64,000 nucleotides of DNA from Burkholderia seminalis DSM 23518 (GTDB lineage: Bacteria; Pseudomonadota; Gammaproteobacteria; Burkholderiales; Burkholderiaceae). The translations under genes and the position numbers were made by a program. Where the stretch lies: the NCBI RefSeq assembly GCF_902832885.1, contig NZ_CADFDK010000009.1:124001-188000 (forward strand), written 5' to 3'. Within the stretch, counting starts at the first letter, position 1, and each line of letters starts with the position of its first letter. The notes beneath the pieces are model-generated. The model was not told the origin of the DNA. It saw nothing but the letters and a program-made list of their open reading frames with translations, and ran no database searches. This document shows positions 60,739-64,000 of this stretch, in pieces.

Positions 60739-61578
60739 TCAGTCGAGCAGGTCGGGTTCGTCGGCGAGGACGCGCGCGAACAGGCTGTCGAACGCATGCA
60801 GCGCACCGTCGGGGCCGCCGATCTGGCCGTGCGTGTGGCGCGCGGTGGCGTGATCGATCGGCTGCGGCGTGCCGGCCGCTTCCGCCAGCAACTGCGTGTG
60901 CGCGACGTTGTCGAGCGCGATGTACCACCATGCGGCGGCCTCGACCGTCGGGCCGGCCGTCAGGATCCCGTGGTTCTTCAGGATCACGCCCTTGTGCGTG
61001 CTGCCGTCCGGTTTCGCGAGCGCATCGGCGATCCGTGCGCCTTCGCTGGTATCGACGACCATCCCCGTGAAATCGCCGAACAGCGCGTGATCCTCGTAGA
61101 ACACGCATGCGTCCTGCGTGAGCGGATCGAGCGGACGGCCGAGTGTCGACCACGCCTTGCCGTAGGTCGAGTGCGTGTGCGCCGCGGCGACGACGTGCGG
61201 ATGGGCTTCGTGGATCGCCGCATGGATCGCGAATGCGGCCTTGTTCAGCGGCCGCGTGCCGATCGCGGTCTCGCCGCGGGCATTCACGAGCAGCAGGTCG
61301 GACACCTTGATCTGCGAGAAATGCACGCCGAGCGGGTTCACCCAGAAGTGATCGGGCAACTCCGGATCGCGCGCGGTGATGTGGCCGGCGAGGCCCGACG
61401 CGAAACCGAAGCGCGCGAACAGGCGGAACGCGGCCGCGAGCCGCTCCTGCCGGTGGCGGCGCTCGGCGGCGACGTCGATGCGCGGCGCGGTCGGGTCGAA
61501 CCAGAAATGCTGGCGCGGCGCTTCGGCGAGTTCGAGGCCCGATGCGGTGCGCACGGGCGAGGACAGGACGGCGGACAT
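60739..61578 (-). CDS. Class II aldolase/adducin family protein
   Basis: 279 aa from ATG 61578. The family zinc-binding His residues are in AAAHTHSTYGKAWS, and the later ILKNHGILTAGPTVEAAAWW supplies the third His; SGLAGHITARDPE is the phosphate/substrate-loop region. Members include fuculose-phosphate aldolases and decarboxylating or epimerising enzymes. In an organosulfur operon it may break a carbon-carbon bond of the desulfonated product, but this is inference. It lies 23 nt after the monooxygenase gene. Confidence 0.88.
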   Translation of the reverse strand: MSAVLSSPVRTASGLELAEAPRQHFWFDPTAPRIDVAAERRHRQERLAAAFRLFARFGFASGLAGHITARDPELPDHFWVNPLGVHFSQIKVSDLLLVNARGETAIGTRPLNKAAFAIHAAIHEAHPHVVAAAHTHSTYGKAWSTLGRPLDPLTQDACVFYEDHALFGDFTGMVVDTSEGARIADALAKPDGSTHKGVILKNHGILTAGPTVEAAAWWYIALDNVAHTQLLAEAAGTPQPIDHATARHTHGQIGGPDGALHAFDSLFARVLADEPDLLD

Positions 61579-61601
61579 GATGAGGTATCGCTCCGTTGGG
61601 C

Positions 61602-62687
61602 TCAGGCGGCGCGACGTGCGGCGTCGCGGGCGGCGACGGCGCCGCGCACGCGCGGAATCAGTTCGCGGCCGTAGTCGATCGCGTCTTCCAGCGGGTCGAA
61701 GCCGCGGATCAGGAAGGTCGTCACGCCGAGGTCGTAGTAGTCGAGCAGCGCATCGGCGACCTGCTCGGGTGTGCCGACGAGCGCCGTCGAGTTCGAGCGC
61801 GCGCCGGTGAGCTTCGCGATCTCGGTCCACAGCCGCTTGTCGACGCGCGAGCCGCGATCGGCCGCGGCAAGCAGGCGGCGCGCGCCTTCACTCTGCTGCG
61901 GGCCGCCGGCGCCGAGGCCGGCCGCTTCGCGCAGGCGGCGCGTTTCGTCGAGGATGCGGTGCGCGCGCGCCCACGCTTCGTCTTCGGTCGCGGCGAGGAT
62001 CGGGCGGAACGACACCGAGAAGCGCACCTGCCGGCCGTGCTTCGCGGCTTCGGCGCGCACGCGGGTGGTCAGGTCGCGCACCTGGTCGAGCGACTCGCCC
62101 CACAGCGCATAGACGTCCGCGTGCTTGCCGGCCACCGCGAGCGCGGCTTCCGACGCGCCGCCGAAGTAGATCGGCACATGCGGCTGCTGGAACGGCTTCA
62201 CTTCCGAAAAACCCTGCGTGAACCGGTAGTGCGCGCCGTCGTGATCGAACGGCTGCGCTTCGGTCCAGATCCGCCGCAGGATGCCGAGGTATTCGTCGGT
62301 GCGTGCATAACGCGCGTCATGGTCGAGGAAATCGCCGTCGCGCTGCTGCTCGCTGTCCGAGCCGCCGGAGATGAAGTGCACGGCGAGCCGGCCGCGGCTG
62401 AACTGGTCGAGCGTCGCGATCTGCCGCGCGGCGAGCGTCGGCGCGGTGAAGCCCGGACGATGCGCGAGCATGAAGTGGATGCGCTCGGTCGCGGCCGCGG
62501 CGAACGCGATCGTCAGCGTCGCCGACGGGCCGGTCGAATGATGCGGCACGAGGATCCGGTCGAAGCCGGCCGTTTCGTGGGCGCGCGCGAAGTCGCGCAC
62601 GTAGTCGGGATCGACCACGGGGCCGGACGCCGGGTGGATTTCCGATTGCTTCTGGCTCTGGATCATGCCGATGAATTCGACGCTCAT
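61602..62687 (-). CDS. LLM-class flavin-dependent monooxygenase, SsuD-like
   Basis: 361 aa from ATG 62687 with GGAGACCC upstream. TIM-barrel luciferase-like fold: EFIGMIQSQKQSEIHPA, DRILVPHHSTGPSATLTIAFAAAATERIHFMLAHRPGF, FISGGSDSEQQRDGDFLDHDARYARTDEYLGIL and VPIYFGGASEAALAVAGKHADVYALWGE. Closest in pattern to alkanesulfonate monooxygenases, which cleave the C-S bond with FMNH2 and O2 to release sulfite. No flavin reductase gene is in the window. First gene of the operon. Confidence 0.92.
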   Translation of the reverse strand: MSVEFIGMIQSQKQSEIHPASGPVVDPDYVRDFARAHETAGFDRILVPHHSTGPSATLTIAFAAAATERIHFMLAHRPGFTAPTLAARQIATLDQFSRGRLAVHFISGGSDSEQQRDGDFLDHDARYARTDEYLGILRRIWTEAQPFDHDGAHYRFTQGFSEVKPFQQPHVPIYFGGASEAALAVAGKHADVYALWGESLDQVRDLTTRVRAEAAKHGRQVRFSVSFRPILAATEDEAWARAHRILDETRRLREAAGLGAGGPQQSEGARRLLAAADRGSRVDKRLWTEIAKLTGARSNSTALVGTPEQVADALLDYYDLGVTTFLIRGFDPLEDAIDYGRELIPRVRGAVAARDAARRAA

Positions 62688-62819
62688 CTGGGTCTCCGGT
62701 GCGGGGATGTCCCGGCGCACGGCCGGGCAGGAATGGAGCGCAGGTTAACGCCGGGATCATGCGGAACGGAAATAATCAATCCCGATTTGAATATCAGATT
62801 TGCATGGTTTGGGCCGGAT

Positions 62820-62830
62820 TGCGTTACGCA
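62820..62830. promoter_or_regulatory. Short palindrome in the divergent organosulfur promoter
   Basis: TGCGT-T-ACGCA lies in the 214-nt AT-richer region between the SsuD-like gene and the divergent flavoprotein gene. It could be part of a regulator site; the evidence is only symmetry and position. Confidence 0.3.
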
Positions 62831-62901
62831 TACGCTGTGGGCTCGTGAATGATCGGGCGCGCGTTGGCGCCGTGTTTGCACTCCCCAGGGAATCCGTCTC
62901 G

Positions 62902-64000
62902 ATGTCCGCCAGCCTTGCCGCTTCCTCGCCGTCCCCGCAGCCTGCGCTGCGTCTCCTGCCTGCCGACCCGGCCGACGATGCGAACGACGCACGCGTCGCC
63001 GCGCTGCTCGACCGCCTCGCGCCCGACCTGGCCGCCGATGCGGCCCGCAACGACGCCGACGGCCGTTTTCCGCACGAGAACTTCGCGCGGCTGCATCGCG
63101 CGGGGCTGATCGCGCAGGTCGTGCCGCGCGAGCATGGCGGCGCCGGTGCGACGCTCGCGCAGGCGAGCCGGATCGTGGCCGCCGTCGCGCGGGCCGATCC
63201 GGCGACCGCGCTGGTGCTGACGATGACCTATCTGCAGCATCGCGCGCTCGGCCGCGCCGACAACCGCTGGCCGGCCCCGGTGCGGCGCGCGGTGTTCGAC
63301 AGCGCGGTTGCGCACGGCGCGCTGATCAACGCGCTGCGCGTCGAGCCGGCGCTCGGATCGCCGTCGCGCGGCGGGCTGCCGGCCACGATCGCGCGCCGCG
63401 ACGGCGACGGCTGGCGGCTGTCCGGCCACAAGCTCTACAGCACCGGCATTCCGGCACTGCGCTGGCTGGCCGTGTGGGCGCGCACCGACGAACGGGAGCC
63501 GCGCGTCGGCGTGTTCCTCGTGCCGCGCGACCGTGACGCCGATGGCGAGCGCATCCGCGTGATCGAAAGCTGGAACCACCTCGGCTTGCGCGCATCGGGC
63601 AGCCACGAAGTCGTCTTCGACGACGTGCGGCTGCCGGCCGATCACGCGGTCGACGTGCGTGCACCGGGAGAGTGGGCCGTGTCGGCCGCGACCCATGCGG
63701 ATGCCGACGCGCAGGCCGACCAGCAGGCGTGGATGGTCGTGCTGCTCGGCAGCCTGTACGACGCGGTCGCGCGGGCGTCGCGCGACTGGCTGGTCGAATT
63801 CGCGACGACGCGTGCGCCGAGCGGGCTCGGTGCGCCGCTCGCGACGTTGCCGCGCGTGCAGGAAGCGGTCGGCGAAATCGAGGGCTGGCTGCACACGAAC
63901 CGCGTGCTGCTCGACGATCTCGTCGCGCGCACCGATGCGGGCAATGCGCCGTCGGTCACGACGAGCGGCCTCGTCAAGCGAACCGTGACCGAGCACGCGA
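62902..64000 (+). CDS. Acyl-CoA dehydrogenase-type flavoprotein (DszC/SfnB-like), 3' end outside window
   Basis: Starts at ATG 62902 (MSASLAASSPSPQPALRLL) and remains open to the window end (366 codons). Acyl-CoA dehydrogenase fold: FARLHRAGLIAQVVPREHGGAGATLAQASRIVAAVARADPATALVL, then GWRLSGHKLYSTGIPALRWLAVWART and SWNHLGLRASGSHEVVFDDVRLP. Divergent from the SsuD-like operon; in sulfur-scavenging clusters such proteins act as FMNH2-dependent monooxygenases or dehydrogenases (SfnB, DszC). The N-terminal ~25 residues are variable. Confidence 0.85.
   Translation, partial: MSASLAASSPSPQPALRLLPADPADDANDARVAALLDRLAPDLAADAARNDADGRFPHENFARLHRAGLIAQVVPREHGGAGATLAQASRIVAAVARADPATALVLTMTYLQHRALGRADNRWPAPVRRAVFDSAVAHGALINALRVEPALGSPSRGGLPATIARRDGDGWRLSGHKLYSTGIPALRWLAVWARTDEREPRVGVFLVPRDRDADGERIRVIESWNHLGLRASGSHEVVFDDVRLPADHAVDVRAPGEWAVSAATHADADAQADQQAWMVVLLGSLYDAVARASRDWLVEFATTRAPSGLGAPLATLPRVQEAVGEIEGWLHTNRVLLDDLVARTDAGNAPSVTTSGLVKRTVTEHA

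Noticed and set aside
1-64000. CRISPR arrays, rRNA or tRNA genes, insertion sequences and integrase-type genes
   Set aside because: None were recognised by reading; no regularly spaced repeats, transposase motifs or tRNA-like cloverleaf sequences were seen.

Overview
The window is GC-rich (roughly two thirds G+C), densely coded and gammaproteobacteria-unlike. Gene content and protein style (paired Crp/Fnr regulators, HpaR/HpaG1/HpaG2 cluster, OmpC-type porin, MocR regulator, sulfonate transport genes) point to Burkholderia, most likely the B. cepacia complex and one of its secondary chromosomes. This is inferred from family knowledge, not from a database search.

Region 1 (1-18.3 kb) is an exopolysaccharide and biofilm locus. 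It holds the end of a parallel beta-helix protein, a bifunctional mannose-1-phosphate guanylyltransferase (manC) coupled to an ElaA-like acetyltransferase, two family-4 glycosyltransferases, an undecaprenyl-phosphate sugar phosphotransferase, a VpsR/BerB-like sigma-54 activator and two 260-residue Crp/Fnr paralogues. The second paralogue has a near-consensus sigma-54 promoter in front of it and looks like the c-di-GMP effector BerA. Embedded here is a tightly overlapping minus-strand operon: carrier protein, acyl-CoA-dehydrogenase-like flavoprotein, seryl-tRNA-synthetase-like amino acid:[carrier protein] ligase, DUF1839 protein and GH2 beta-mannosidase-like enzyme. This amino-acid-on-carrier operon is the strongest candidate for an undescribed system.

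Region 2 (18.5-35 kb) is a mixed metabolic and housekeeping stretch: DksA/TraR protein, PolX polymerase, alanine dehydrogenase, a small membrane protein, KptA RNA 2'-phosphotransferase, a three-gene periplasmic gluconate 2-dehydrogenase-type operon behind a PtxS-like operator, a CPA2 cation:proton antiporter, a degraded short-chain dehydrogenase, a stand-alone FtsI-type penicillin-binding protein, a small unknown protein and an extended-SDR protein.

Region 3 (35-41.5 kb) is the homoprotocatechuate meta-cleavage cluster: hpaR divergent from hpaG1-hpaG2-hpaE-hpaD-hpaF-hpaH-hpaI. The hydroxylase hpaBC is not in the window.

Region 4 (41.7-54.6 kb) has an AraC regulator, a small unknown protein, a zinc-free quinone-oxidoreductase-like MDR protein, a porin, a Fe(3+)/sugar-phosphate-type ABC importer (binding protein, fused permease, ATPase), a MocR regulator divergent from a Bcr/CflA drug exporter, and a TctD/TctE-like two-component system.

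Region 5 (54.6-64 kb) is a minus-strand organosulfur-type operon: SsuD-like monooxygenase, class II aldolase, binding protein, permease with a long N-terminal extension, ATPase, a membrane-anchored monohaem cytochrome, a second binding protein and a MOSC protein. It is divergent from an acyl-CoA-dehydrogenase/DszC-type flavoprotein cut by the window end.
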